The position numbers and the translations under genes were made by a program. Of a DNA stretch of 64,000 nucleotides, positions 1-8,410 are shown piece after piece. The notes under the pieces were generated by a model, which saw only the letters and a list, made by a program, of their open reading frames with translations, did no database searches and was not told the origin of the DNA. The DNA is from Mesorhizobium sp. dw_380 (lineage in GTDB: Bacteria; Pseudomonadota; Alphaproteobacteria; Rhizobiales; Rhizobiaceae). The DNA lies in NCBI RefSeq assembly GCF_018588885.1, contig NZ_JAFFIW010000018.1, positions 59,209 through 123,208 on the forward strand, read 5' to 3'. The stretch's first letter is position 1, and every line of letters starts with the position of its first letter.

Positions 1-96
1 TACGGATCCGGCGACGCCGGGCAGAAATTCGTCAAGGATTTCGTCGCGGCGTGGACCAAGGTGATGAACGCCGACCGCTTCGACATCGCCGGCTGA
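1..96 (+). CDS. katG: Catalase-peroxidase KatG, C-terminal end only
   Basis: The first 31 codons read in frame to a TGA at 94-96 and give KFVKDFVAAWTKVMNADRFD near the end. This is the characteristic C-terminus of bifunctional catalase-peroxidases, heme enzymes that remove hydrogen peroxide in the cytoplasm. Only the tail of the C-terminal peroxidase-like domain is in the window, so no catalytic residues can be checked. It is followed at once by a strong hairpin shared with the convergent aqpZ gene. Identification rests on a short but well conserved tail. Confidence 0.85.
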   Translation, partial: YGSGDAGQKFVKDFVAAWTKVMNADRFDIAG

Positions 97-115
97 TCCG
101 AGCCAAGGACCAACA

Positions 116-146
116 AAAAGGCGCGGACCCGTGGTCCGCGCCTTTT
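116..146. terminator. Bidirectional rho-independent terminator (katG / aqpZ)
   Basis: AAAAGGCGCGGACC (116-129) and GGTCCGCGCCTTTT (133-146) form a perfect 14-bp stem around a CGT loop. The A-tract and T-tract flank the GC-rich stem, so it can terminate transcription from both sides. It sits between the ends of katG (+) and aqpZ (-). Confidence 0.9.
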
Positions 147-163
147 GCATTCGGGTTTTAGAA

Positions 164-841
164 TCAATCCTTTTCGAAGATGCGCGCCTTGGCGACGACG
201 CCGGCAATGGCGCCGCCGATCAGCGGAGCGACGATGAACAGCCAGAGCTGGCTGAGTGCAGCACCGCCCGAAAACAGCGCCGGACCAATGGAGCGCGCCG
301 GATTGACCGAGGTGCCGGTGACCGGGATCATGGCGAAGTGGATGCCGGCCAGCGTCAGGCCGATGACCAGCCCGGCAAACGCCGTCGAGTGCTTTTCAGC
401 GGTAACGCCGAGGATCACCGTGACGAAGGTGAAGGTGCCGATCAGCTCCCACAGGAATGCCGAGCTCATGCCCCATTTCGTCACATCCCAGCCATTGGCG
501 CCGAAGCCGCCAGTGTGGCCGCCGGCTTGACCGGAAACGATGATCCACAACGCCAGCGAAGCCAGGATGGCGCCGATGATCTGCGCGATCCAGTAGGGTA
601 TGACGTCCTTGGCCGGCAGCCGGCCGGCAAGGAAGACGCCGAGCGTCACCGCCGGATTGAGATGCGCGCCCGAAATCGGGCCGATCGCATAGGCCGCGGC
701 GATAAGGCCGATGCCGAATGCCAGACCGATGCCTTCCTGGCCGAGCGGCAGCGCGCCGCCGAAGCCGCCCGTCACCACCGACGCCGTGCCTATGAACACC
801 AACAGAAATGTGCCTAGAACTTCCGCCAGATAAGTTTTCAT
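164..841 (-). CDS. aqpZ: Aquaporin Z family water channel
   Basis: A 225-residue inner-membrane major intrinsic protein that passes water. Both signature boxes are present: HLNPAVT in the first half and SVNPARS in the second. The length and the start MKTYLAEVLGTFLLVFIGT match AqpZ. The start at 841 is chosen because GAGGAGAGGGCA stands just upstream; a longer frame to 955 exists but its extra N-terminus looks non-family. It converges on katG and shares its terminator. Arginine in the second box (NPARS) is the usual water/glycerol filter residue. The gene is intact and ordinary. Confidence 0.93.
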   Translation of the reverse strand: MKTYLAEVLGTFLLVFIGTASVVTGGFGGALPLGQEGIGLAFGIGLIAAAYAIGPISGAHLNPAVTLGVFLAGRLPAKDVIPYWIAQIIGAILASLALWIIVSGQAGGHTGGFGANGWDVTKWGMSSAFLWELIGTFTFVTVILGVTAEKHSTAFAGLVIGLTLAGIHFAMIPVTGTSVNPARSIGPALFSGGAALSQLWLFIVAPLIGGAIAGVVAKARIFEKD

Positions 842-1161
842 TGCCCTCTCCTCGTAGCGATCCGCCGGTCCGCGTTTTCCGCGCCGCGAATCATGGTGTG
901 GAGAGTATTCCCAACGGAAAAACTTGGAAAGCAGAGCGGTTGCGTCACAAACCATGGTTGCAGTCGCCAGTTACGAACATTAGAGATCTTGCATCTATTT
1001 GCCGATCTGCTGTTAACCGGACAGAGAGATATTTAGTCGTCGGGTGGATTCGCTTGCCTCGGTCGGGATTGCCGTCGTGGGATGGAAGCGGGGTTCAATC
1101 CGGACGTGAAAGGCTCTAAGAGCAGCCGAGAGATGATGTGCTCGATTTGATGGAATGACGA
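842..1161. other. Intergenic region between divergent aqpZ and the RsmB-like gene
   Basis: This 320-bp stretch must hold the two divergent promoters. Short frames here have no family resemblance. I see no convincing repeat, RNA gene or operator. Confidence 0.5.
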
Positions 1162-2451
1162 ATGCGACTGGGCGGACGGCTGGCTGCGGCCATCGAAGTG
1201 CTGGAGGACATTGGCAGGCGTCACCGGCCGGTGGCCGATGCGCTGAAGGATTGGGGCCTGTCACATCGCTTCGCCGGTGGCGGTGATCGCGCCGCGATCG
1301 GCAACATCGTCTACGACGCGCTGCGCCACAAGCGCTCCGCCGGCTGGTTGCTCGGCGACGACACACCACGCGCCGTCGGCTTCGGCGCTCTGCTGCTCGA
1401 ATGGAGCCAGACGGCGCAGTCGCTCAACAACGCGCTTGATGGCGACAAATTCGCGCCGCCGCTGCTCAGTGCCACCGAGCTCCAGGCAATCGCCGGACGC
1501 CGGCTTGCCGACGCGCCGCCCGCGGTGCGGGCCGACATCCCCGACTGGTGCGAAAAGCTTTTCGAACGGGCTTTCGGCGAGACATGGGTCGAGGAGGGCG
1601 CGGCACTGGCGAAACGTCCTCCGCTCGACATCAGGGTCAACACGCTGCAGGCCAATCGCGACAAGGTGCTGGCCGAACTGGCGGATACCGGCGCGAAGGC
1701 GGCGCGAATCGCGCCAAATGGCATCCGCATTCCGCCCATCGATGGCGACGGCAGGCATCCGAATGTGCAGGCTGAGCCCGCCTTCCAGAAGGGCTGGTTC
1801 GAAGTCCAGGACGAAGGCTCGCAAATAGCGGCCGCCCTTGCCGGCGCCGAGGCTGGCATGCAGGTGCTCGACTTCTGCGCTGGCGCCGGCGGCAAGACGC
1901 TGGCGCTGTCGGCCGCGATGGACAATACAGGCCAGGTATTTGCCCATGACGCCGAAAAGGCGCGGCTGGCGCCGATCTTCGACCGCATCCGCCGCTCGGA
2001 AAATCGTAATGTGCAGGTGGTCACCAAGCCGGCCGAACTTGCCCCGCTGGCCAACCATATGGACGTGGTGTTGGTCGACGCACCCTGCACCGGCAGCGGC
2101 ACCTGGCGCCGCCGCCCCGACGCCAAATGGCGGCTGACGCAGAGACAGCTCGACGCCCGCAAGGGCGAACAGTCGGCGATCCTTGATGCCGCACGAGCCT
2201 ATGTCAAACCCGGCGGCCTGCTGGCCTACATCACCTGCTCTGTCTTCGACGAGGAGAATGGCGAGCAGGTCGCGGCGTTTCGCGAGCGCCACAGCAGCTA
2301 TGTGCCCGTTGACCACCGCGCGTTGTGGAATGGCCATTTTCCAGGCCACGAGGCGGCCGCACGGATCGGCTCCGCCGGTGACATTTCACTGTCGCCATTG
2401 CTGAGCGGAACAGACGGTTTTTATTTCTGCGCGCTGCGCCGGACCAACTGA
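1162..2451 (+). CDS. RsmB/NOP family RNA (cytosine-5) methyltransferase
   Basis: A 429-residue protein of the RsmB family, which methylates cytosine-5 in rRNA using S-adenosylmethionine. The N-terminal ~130 residues resemble a NusB-like RNA-binding region. The Rossmann domain shows the SAM loop DFCAGAGGKTLALSA near residue 234, motif IV VLVDAPCTGSGTWRRRPD with a catalytic-type cysteine, and motif VI YITCSVFDEEN with the second cysteine. Both cysteines of the family mechanism are therefore present. It stands alone, divergent from aqpZ. The exact target base cannot be told from sequence, so the symbol rsmB is not assigned. Confidence 0.88.
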   Translation: MRLGGRLAAAIEVLEDIGRRHRPVADALKDWGLSHRFAGGGDRAAIGNIVYDALRHKRSAGWLLGDDTPRAVGFGALLLEWSQTAQSLNNALDGDKFAPPLLSATELQAIAGRRLADAPPAVRADIPDWCEKLFERAFGETWVEEGAALAKRPPLDIRVNTLQANRDKVLAELADTGAKAARIAPNGIRIPPIDGDGRHPNVQAEPAFQKGWFEVQDEGSQIAAALAGAEAGMQVLDFCAGAGGKTLALSAAMDNTGQVFAHDAEKARLAPIFDRIRRSENRNVQVVTKPAELAPLANHMDVVLVDAPCTGSGTWRRRPDAKWRLTQRQLDARKGEQSAILDAARAYVKPGGLLAYITCSVFDEENGEQVAAFRERHSSYVPVDHRALWNGHFPGHEAAARIGSAGDISLSPLLSGTDGFYFCALRRTN

Positions 2452-2588
2452 GCCCTGCCGGACCCCAGTAATCTCCGGCCCCCCAACCATGACTGCCGAC
2501 GAGACGGATTGTTGCAGTGCAGCAAATGAGATTGCCTGCCGCCTATCCCTCTGCAATAAGCTTTGCCAGGCAAACGAAGGCAAAGGCG

Positions 2589-3047
2589 ATGGCAGCAAAG
2601 ATCGTACCGGCTCCGGATTATGAGGATCGCGTCAGGTCGTCTTTCGCGCGCCAGCAGGCGATGGCCACGATCGGCGCCGAACTGACATTGGTGACCCCCG
2701 GCATCATCGAGATCGAGATGCCTTATTCGGCCGCACTGACCCAGCAGCACGGCTTTCTGCATGCTGGCGTCATCTCGACGGCATTGGACTCGGCCTGCGG
2801 TTACGCGGCCTTTTCCTTGATGCCGGAAAATTCGGGCGTGCTGACCATCGAGTTCAAGGTCAACCTGCTGGCGCCGGGCCGCGGCGAGCGTTTCCTCTTC
2901 CGTGGATCGGTGACCAAGCCCGGCCGCACCATCATCGTCGCCGATGGCCAGGCCTATGCCTTCGCCGCCGACGGCGAGGCCAAGCTGATCGCCACAATGA
3001 CCGGCACGATGATGACGGTGGTCGGCCGTGACGGGATCGCGGGGTGA
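2589..3047 (+). CDS. PaaI-type hotdog thioesterase
   Basis: A 152-residue hotdog-fold protein of the PaaI/4HBT thioesterase family, expected to hydrolyse acyl-CoA thioesters. The core segment HGFLHAGVISTALDSACGYA carries the HxGV...D arrangement of the family on the long helix, followed by GVLTIEFKVNLLAPGRG. The start MAAKIVPAPDYEDRV at 2589 fits the usual length; a frame from 2517 would add 24 residues without similarity. The substrate is unknown. It is followed by a palindromic repeat cluster and then a nucleosidase. Confidence 0.8.
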   Translation: MAAKIVPAPDYEDRVRSSFARQQAMATIGAELTLVTPGIIEIEMPYSAALTQQHGFLHAGVISTALDSACGYAAFSLMPENSGVLTIEFKVNLLAPGRGERFLFRGSVTKPGRTIIVADGQAYAFAADGEAKLIATMTGTMMTVVGRDGIAG

Positions 3048-3055
3048 GAGCCGGG

Positions 3056-3127
3056 TTCGCCGAAGGCGAATTGAAAGGTCCGGTGGACCTTTCAAAGGGC
3101 TCGAACCGGGGAGCTGCCGGAGGCAGC
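3056..3127. repeat. Cluster of short perfect palindromes (REP-like element)
   Basis: Three hairpins follow one another: TTCGCC/GGCGAA (3056-3070), TTGAAAGGTCC/GGACCTTTCAA (3071-3095, loop GGT) and GCTGCC/GGCAGC (3113-3127). The last is enclosed by CCGGGGA...TCCCCGG. There is no T-run, so it looks more like a rhizobial palindromic intergenic element than a simple terminator. Confidence 0.6.
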
Positions 3128-3179
3128 GGGTCCCCGGCTGCGCCGGTGGCAATAGCATAGGCAAGCAGGAGGGATCGTC

Positions 3180-3842
3180 GTGACCGGCAACGTTGTGCGA
3201 ATCGGCGGCAAGGGCGTCCTCTTCGTCATGGCGGTGCAGGCCGAATACGGCCCGCATTTGCAGCGGCTGTTCTCGCCGCTGATGACGGGCGTCGGCCCGG
3301 TCGAGGCAGGTGTGCGGCTCGGCGCCGAACTCTCCCGGTTGAAGTCTGAAAAAGCCTTGCCGGATATCGTCGTATCGCTGGGCTCAGCCGGCAGCCGGAT
3401 GCTCGAACAAACCGAAGTCTATCAGGCCGTCTCCGTCAGCTATCGCGACATCGATGCATCGCCGCTCGGCTTCGAGAAAGGCGCGACGCCGTTTCTCGAC
3501 CTGCCGGTGACCGTGCCGCTGCCGTTCAGGATTCCGCGGATCAAGCAGGCCACCCTATCGACCGGCGGTGCGATCATCACAGGCGTGGCCTATGACACAA
3601 TCGCGGCCGACATGGTCGACATGGAAACCTTCGCCTGCCTGCGCGCGTGCCAGCTGTTCGATGTGCCCCTGATCGGACTGCGCGGCATTTCCGACGGCGC
3701 GGCTGATCTCAGGCACGTCGGTGACTGGACCGAATATCTGCATATCATTGACGAGAAGCTGGCCGGGGCGGTCCAACTGCTGGAACAGTCGATCGCCTCC
3801 GGCGCAATCGATTTCAGACCCGCTGACGCGGCAGGTTTTTAG
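3180..3842 (+). CDS. 5'-methylthioadenosine/S-adenosylhomocysteine nucleosidase family protein
   Basis: A 220-residue nucleoside phosphorylase-fold protein. It shows the family features VGPVEAG (3265-3315 region), the base/ribose-binding DMVDMETFA, and GLRGISDGA with the catalytic-type Asp. These enzymes split MTA or SAH to adenine and a thioribose or S-ribosyl product during methyl-cycle recycling. The start is GTG at 3180. The 3' end overlaps the convergent small gene (3814-4140) by 29 bp. The family is clear, but the precise substrate (MTA, SAH or another nucleoside) is inferred. Confidence 0.75.
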   Translation: MTGNVVRIGGKGVLFVMAVQAEYGPHLQRLFSPLMTGVGPVEAGVRLGAELSRLKSEKALPDIVVSLGSAGSRMLEQTEVYQAVSVSYRDIDASPLGFEKGATPFLDLPVTVPLPFRIPRIKQATLSTGGAIITGVAYDTIAADMVDMETFACLRACQLFDVPLIGLRGISDGAADLRHVGDWTEYLHIIDEKLAGAVQLLEQSIASGAIDFRPADAAGF

Positions 3843-4140
3843 CGTTACCGAACAGCACCCCGATCATCTTGAAGCGAACGGCGTTGTCGCGGTTGACATA
3901 GGTGACGGATCCCGGCTCATGGTCCAAGGTCCAGCGCCCTGTCACACCCGTGTCCCAGTCTGTGACATAGCCATCATCGAGCATCCGCCATCGCCCGCTG
4001 CGCGCCTCGCCGTCATCGAGCAGCATGTGCGCGGCACCTTCATTTTCGAAATAGACGTAAGCCTCCTTGCCGTTTCGCTCCAACACGTGGGTCGTGCCCG
4101 GAATGAGGATTGCAAGATGTTCCTTTTGCAATGCCGTCAT
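3814..4140 (-). CDS. Small conserved-type hypothetical protein (108 aa)
   Basis: This frame encodes a soluble 108-residue protein starting MTALQKEHLAILIPGTTHVL. It is rich in aromatic and charged residues (YVYFENEGAAHMLLDDG, RWRMLDDGYVTDWDTG) and has no signal peptide. The start at 4140 is chosen because CAGGAGAAAAAC precedes it; a frame to 4209 would run into the MarR operator. It is divergent from the marR gene, and the operators in between suggest it is a regulatory target. I do not recognise the family. The repeated W/D pattern suggests a small beta-rich fold. Confidence 0.7.
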   Translation of the reverse strand: MTALQKEHLAILIPGTTHVLERNGKEAYVYFENEGAAHMLLDDGEARSGRWRMLDDGYVTDWDTGVTGRWTLDHEPGSVTYVNRDNAVRFKMIGVLFGNAKNLPRQRV

Positions 4141-4198
4141 GTTTTTCTCCTGAGTGAAGTCGGCGATTGCCTCGACCGGCATCGCCGCGTAAGGTGGG

Positions 4199-4258
4199 TA
4201 AGTAGTCAAGATGCTTGACTACTTAGAGGGTGGATTGAATTTGGTCAAGCATCTTGAC
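4199..4258. promoter_or_regulatory. Two inverted-repeat operators for the adjacent MarR regulator
   Basis: A perfect 12-bp inverted repeat with a 3-nt centre spans 4199-4225, with core GTCAAGATGCTTGAC. Nineteen bases further on is GTCAAGCATCTTGAC (4244-4258), the exact reverse complement of that core. The repeated half-site TCAAG/CTTGA is typical of MarR-type operators. They lie between the divergent marR and 108-aa genes, so autoregulation and control of the neighbour are likely. Confidence 0.8.
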
Positions 4259-4720
4259 GAAAAATCCGAAGCGTTGCCCGATCACATCGGCTGGCGGCTG
4301 TGGCAGGCAAGCCGTGCCTGGCAGGCAGAGTTCGCCGCCGCCATGCGCGTCGCCGGCCACGGCTGGTTCACTGAAGCGCGCGCCGCCCTGCTTGGCCATA
4401 TCCCGCGCGTCGGCACCCGCCAGTCGACCCTGATTGATCGCTCGGCAATCTCCAAACAAGCGGTTCAGCAATTGCTCGATGGGTTGGAGACGGAAGGCGT
4501 GCTGGAGCGTCTGCCCGACCCGAAGGACGGCCGCAGCAAACTTGTGCGCTACACGCACAAGGGGCTGGACGCGCTGCGCGACGGCGACCGCATCAAGCTC
4601 CAGATCGAACAGGATTACATTGCCCGTCTCGGCCAGCAGCGGTTCGCGGCACTGATGGATGCGCTGCGGGCGCTCGACGCGAGGCAGGCGGGGGCGATCG
4701 ATCGAGAGGCGGGCGTTTAG
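4211..4720 (+). CDS. MarR family transcriptional regulator
   Basis: A winged-helix regulator of 159-169 residues. The recognition region reads RQSTLIDRSAISKQAVQQLL and the wing LERLPDPKDGRSKLVRYT, the DxRxxxV signature of MarR. The first in-frame ATG (4211) is the centre of a palindromic operator. A TTG at 4241, preceded by GAGGGTGGA, would give the more usual N-terminus MVKHLDEKSEALPDHIGWRL and is a credible real start. It is expected to repress itself and the divergent small gene. The ligand is unknown. Confidence 0.85.
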   Translation: MLDYLEGGLNLVKHLDEKSEALPDHIGWRLWQASRAWQAEFAAAMRVAGHGWFTEARAALLGHIPRVGTRQSTLIDRSAISKQAVQQLLDGLETEGVLERLPDPKDGRSKLVRYTHKGLDALRDGDRIKLQIEQDYIARLGQQRFAALMDALRALDARQAGAIDREAGV

Positions 4721-4778
4721 TGGACGGCGAGCCTCGCAACCCATTGCGCCGACTCGTTTCTTTCTTTAAACGCTCGCC

Positions 4779-6341
4779 ATGAAAACAGCCAATCATCCCG
4801 ACACCGTCCTGATTGTCGATTTCGGCAGCCAGTTTACGCAGCTCATCGCCCGCCGCATCCGCGAAGCTGGCGTCTTTTCCGAGATCGTGCCGTTCCAGTC
4901 GGCCGAAGCGGCGTTCAAGCGCATCAACCCGAAAGCCGTGATCCTGTCCGGCGGTCCGGCCTCGACGTCTGAGATCGGCAGCCCGCGCGCACCGCAGATC
5001 GTCTTCGATGCCGGCGTGCCGGTGCTTGGCATCTGCTACGGCCAGATGGCCATGTGCGTGCAGATGGGCGGTGTCGCCGAAAGTTCCAACCATCGCGAGT
5101 TCGGCCGCGCCTTCGTCGAGATCGAAAAGGACAGCCCGCTGTTCGAGGGCCTGTGGGCGACCGGCCAGCGCCATCAGGTGTGGATGAGCCATGGCGACCG
5201 CGTCATCGCCTTGCCGCCGGGTTTTCAGGTGTTCGGCAAGTCGGAAAGCTCGCCTTTTGCCATTTTCGGCGATGTCGAACGCAAGATGTACGGCATCATG
5301 TTCCACCCAGAGGTGGTGCACACGCCTGACGGCGCCAGGCTGCTCAGGAACTTCGTCCACAACATCGCCGGCATCGAAGGCGACTGGACGATGCGTGCCT
5401 ACCGCGAACACGCGGTCGAGGCCATCCGCAAGCAGGTCGGCAAGGGCAAGGTCATCTGCGCGCTGTCTGGCGGCGTGGACTCCTCGGTCGCGGCACTCCT
5501 GATCCACGAGGCGGTTGGCGACCAACTGACCTGCATCCTTGTCGACCACGGCCTGATGCGCAAGGACGAGGCCGCGGGCGTGGTGGCGATGTTCCGCCAG
5601 CACTACAATCTGCCGCTGATCCTGGTCGATGCCTCGGAAAAATTCATCTCGGCGCTGGAAGGCGAGGTGGATCCCGAGAAGAAGCGCAAGACCATCGGTC
5701 GGCTGTTCATCGAAGTGTTCGAGGAAGAAGCCAAGAAGCTCGGTGGCGCCGATTTCCTGGCGCAAGGCACGCTCTACCCCGACGTCATCGAAAGCGTCTC
5801 CTTCACCGGCGGCCCGTCGGTGACCATCAAGTCGCACCACAATGTCGGCGGTCTGCCCGAGCGCATGAACATGCAGTTGGTCGAGCCGCTGCGCGAACTG
5901 TTCAAGGATGAGGTGCGGGCGCTGGGCAAGGAACTCGGCCTGCCCGAAAGCTTCATCGGCCGCCACCCGTTCCCGGGCCCTGGTCTCGCCATCCGCTGCC
6001 CGGGCGGCATCACGCGGGAAAAGCTGGAGATCCTGCGCGAGGCCGACGCCATCTATCTCGACGAGATCCGCAAGGCAGGCCTCTACGACGCCATCTGGCA
6101 GGCCTTCGCCGTGCTTCTGCCGGTACAGACCGTCGGCGTGATGGGTGACGGCCGCACCTACGAATTCGTCTGCGCGCTGCGCGCCGTCACCTCGGTCGAC
6201 GGCATGACGGCGGACTTCTATCACTACGACATGGCCTTCCTCGGCGCCGCCGCCACCCGCATCATCAACGAGGTCCGAGGCATCAACCGCGTCGTCTACG
6301 ACGTGACGTCGAAGCCGCCTGGCACCATCGAGTGGGAATGA
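4779..6341 (+). CDS. guaA: GMP synthase (glutamine-hydrolysing)
   Basis: A 520-residue enzyme that aminates XMP to GMP with glutamine and ATP, the last step of guanine nucleotide synthesis. The N-terminal class I amidotransferase domain has the nucleophile in GICYGQM (Cys86) and the His/Glu pair in MFHPEVVHT. The ATP-pyrophosphatase domain carries the P-loop LSGGVDSS, and the C-terminal dimerisation domain ends KPPGTIEWE. Length and motifs are complete. The ribosome site is weak. A housekeeping gene with no oddity. Confidence 0.98.
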   Translation: MKTANHPDTVLIVDFGSQFTQLIARRIREAGVFSEIVPFQSAEAAFKRINPKAVILSGGPASTSEIGSPRAPQIVFDAGVPVLGICYGQMAMCVQMGGVAESSNHREFGRAFVEIEKDSPLFEGLWATGQRHQVWMSHGDRVIALPPGFQVFGKSESSPFAIFGDVERKMYGIMFHPEVVHTPDGARLLRNFVHNIAGIEGDWTMRAYREHAVEAIRKQVGKGKVICALSGGVDSSVAALLIHEAVGDQLTCILVDHGLMRKDEAAGVVAMFRQHYNLPLILVDASEKFISALEGEVDPEKKRKTIGRLFIEVFEEEAKKLGGADFLAQGTLYPDVIESVSFTGGPSVTIKSHHNVGGLPERMNMQLVEPLRELFKDEVRALGKELGLPESFIGRHPFPGPGLAIRCPGGITREKLEILREADAIYLDEIRKAGLYDAIWQAFAVLLPVQTVGVMGDGRTYEFVCALRAVTSVDGMTADFYHYDMAFLGAAATRIINEVRGINRVVYDVTSKPPGTIEWE

Positions 6342-6815
6342 TTTTTGCCCATCCGAGAGTATCCAAAACTACGCTACAGTTCGCCATAACACACTGATAA
6401 ATAATAAAAATAGCCTCTGCATCTATCGATGACCAGAGATCAGGCTTGACGGTCCACGTGACGCAATAGAAAGCGATAGACGTACGAGGGGAAGACTTCG
6501 CTCGTGCCCGTGCGGGAATATCGCATCATAGCGCGCAAATCGGATGGGTTGCCATTCCGATGTTGGCGGGCGATTGGAAGATCGGGATGAGCCAAACGCA
6601 CTAAACGTATGTGGTCGTGCCAGTCGACCGATACGAGTCGATATTGCCACGCAGCGCTCCCTATTGCCCGAGACTTTTCGGCGGCGGCCGTCACCAGGCA
6701 TCCTCCCGCAAGGAGCTCGCTCCGATGCCATTGCAAACTGGGCGCGCTGTCGGAAAACAACTCATGTCTGCGATGATGCAAAACCATCCAGATATGAGCT
6801 GTCTAAATGTGCAGA
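6342..6815. other. Gap without a supportable gene
   Basis: Short frames on both strands here (for example 6440-6787 minus, 6544-6897 plus) lack ribosome sites and match no family I know. The first ~80 bp after guaA are AT-rich, unlike the neighbourhood. It may be decayed coding sequence, but nothing can be named. Confidence 0.4.
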
Positions 6816-7256
6816 CTATAAACCGGCTTCCTTAGCGCGTTTGGTGAGCTCCTCCTCAGTCATGTCCGAGATGTGCGTGGCGAAGAACCATGAGTGACCG
6901 AATGGATCTTCAAGCTCGGCCATGAGATCTCCATGGAACTGTTCTTGGACAGGACGGATAACGGTTGCGCCCTCCGCAATGGCGCGATCTGTAAAGCTGA
7001 CGACGTCATCGACATAGACGAAGAGATTCACTGCGGTACCGCCTAATGCGGTGGGACTGCGAAAATTGTAGGCTGGATATTCCTCCCGCACCATGAAGCG
7101 CGCACCGGCTACAACGACATCGGCATGCGCCAGCTTTCCTCCTTCTCTCTCGATAGTATTGCTCACGTGGGCGCCAAAAGCGCGCTTGTAGAAGTCGATT
7201 GCTTTCCAGCCGTCGTTAACATTCAGATATGGGATAACCATTTGGATTTGCGGCAT
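6816..7256 (-). CDS. VOC (glyoxalase/bleomycin-resistance) superfamily protein, PhnB-like
   Basis: A 146-residue single-domain VOC protein. It has paired beta-alpha-beta modules: IPYLNVNDGWKAIDFYKRAF at the N-terminus and VNLFVYVDDVVSFTDRAIAEG followed by AELEDPFGHSWFFATH. This looks like the PhnB/YdcJ-type subgroup, some of which lack the full metal set, so catalytic activity is not assured. The start at 7256 follows GGAAAGGA; the track beyond it to 7301 is not needed. Neighbours give no pathway. Confidence 0.82.
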   Translation of the reverse strand: MPQIQMVIPYLNVNDGWKAIDFYKRAFGAHVSNTIEREGGKLAHADVVVAGARFMVREEYPAYNFRSPTALGGTAVNLFVYVDDVVSFTDRAIAEGATVIRPVQEQFHGDLMAELEDPFGHSWFFATHISDMTEEELTKRAKEAGL

Positions 7257-7766
7257 GTTTTTCCTTTCCCATTGCGCTGAATCTACGTTGTACAACCTCA
7301 ACTTCCCTTTAGGTCAAGCGCCCCTCGCGATGAAGAACATCGCACCGATCGACCAGCGCAAATATCTAGCCAGCTCGGTCATGAGCTGACCCGCGCCTGG
7401 AAGTCATCGCGCAGATGCCGTTTTCTGACCCGCGGGCCGAGAATATCGTGCTGCATCATTCGGGCGAGGAAGCCCCACCGCGGTGTACTGGCGGCGGTTC
7501 ACGCGCCCGCGCGGTGTTCAAATGCTATTCGCGACGCAGCGCTCCGATCTGACAGACTCGCATTCCACGGTCGAGATCGGCAGTCGCGCCGCAGCGACGG
7601 AATAACAGCGGAAATCTCAGTCACGAATCTGACGGGTTCGATTGACAATCCTATGCGCACAGGTGAACTTCTGACGAGTTCATTCTCCTTACTGCCTTGT
7701 CCGCGTGACGGGGCGCGGTCGATGGAGCTATTCCATGTTTATTGCTCGGCACGCCAGAGGTGGCTT
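7257..7766. other. Gap upstream of the LysE-type gene
   Basis: About 500 bp without a recognisable gene. A TTGACA hexamer near 7641 may be part of the promoter for the exporter. Other short frames look random. Possible decayed sequence. Confidence 0.4.
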
Positions 7767-8396
7767 ATGATAGATACCACAACGTTGTTGACTTATTGCG
7801 CGATCGTTCTCGGGTTCGTCTTCATACCTGGTCCGGCCACACTATTGACCGTCGCGCGAGCAATGACATCTGGAACGAAGGTCGGCGTCGCGACCGGAGT
7901 TGGGATCACGGCCGGCGATATCGTCCACACATTCTTCGCGGTCGTCGGCATTTCGGCAATTATCGCAACTTCGGCCTGGCTGTTCGGCCTCCTCAAATAC
8001 GCTGGGGCGGCCTACCTAATTTATATGGGCATCAAAGCGATATTGGAGAAAACGCCGGCTTCGATTGGCGGTGACAAGAGCCCTGTCTCCGCCAAGCTGG
8101 CATTCCGGCAAGCCATTCTTACAGAAGTTCTGAACCCAAAAACGGCGCTGTTCTTTCTGGCCTTTCTGCCGCAATTTGTGCACCCTCAGAATGGAGCCGT
8201 TTTTTTACAGCTTACCATCCTAGGCGTCTTGTTCGCGGCCATCGGGTTCATTAGCACCTTCGTGTTTGCTACGATCGCCGGTCACCTCGGACAATTCCTA
8301 CGACGGCATCCCTCAGTCCTGAAGTGGCAAGGGAAAGTTGTCGGAGGTATCTACTGCGCCCTTGGCGTCCGGTTGGCTTTGCAAGAACGCGCATAG
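7767..8396 (+). CDS. LysE/RhtB family amino-acid exporter
   Basis: A 209-residue inner-membrane protein with about six hydrophobic segments, expected to export amino acids such as homoserine, threonine or lysine analogues. The family signature FIPGPATLLTVARAMTSGTK lies after the first helix, and later segments are LTEVLNPKTALFFLAFLPQF and the C-terminal KVVGGIYCALGVRLAL. The start at 7767 follows AGAGGTGG with good spacing; an upstream frame from 7653 adds a non-family tail. It converges on a LysR gene. The substrate is unknown. Confidence 0.88.
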   Translation: MIDTTTLLTYCAIVLGFVFIPGPATLLTVARAMTSGTKVGVATGVGITAGDIVHTFFAVVGISAIIATSAWLFGLLKYAGAAYLIYMGIKAILEKTPASIGGDKSPVSAKLAFRQAILTEVLNPKTALFFLAFLPQFVHPQNGAVFLQLTILGVLFAAIGFISTFVFATIAGHLGQFLRRHPSVLKWQGKVVGGIYCALGVRLALQERA

Positions 8397-8410
8397 TATC
8401 AAACGAGCTT

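Noticed and set aside
164..955. aqpZ extended to 955 (263 aa)
   Set aside because: The extra N-terminus has no family match, and a strong ribosome site precedes the internal ATG at 841.
4593..6224. 543-aa minus-strand frame
   Set aside because: It is the complementary shadow of guaA, rich in Arg/His/Asp as expected for a GC-rich antisense frame.
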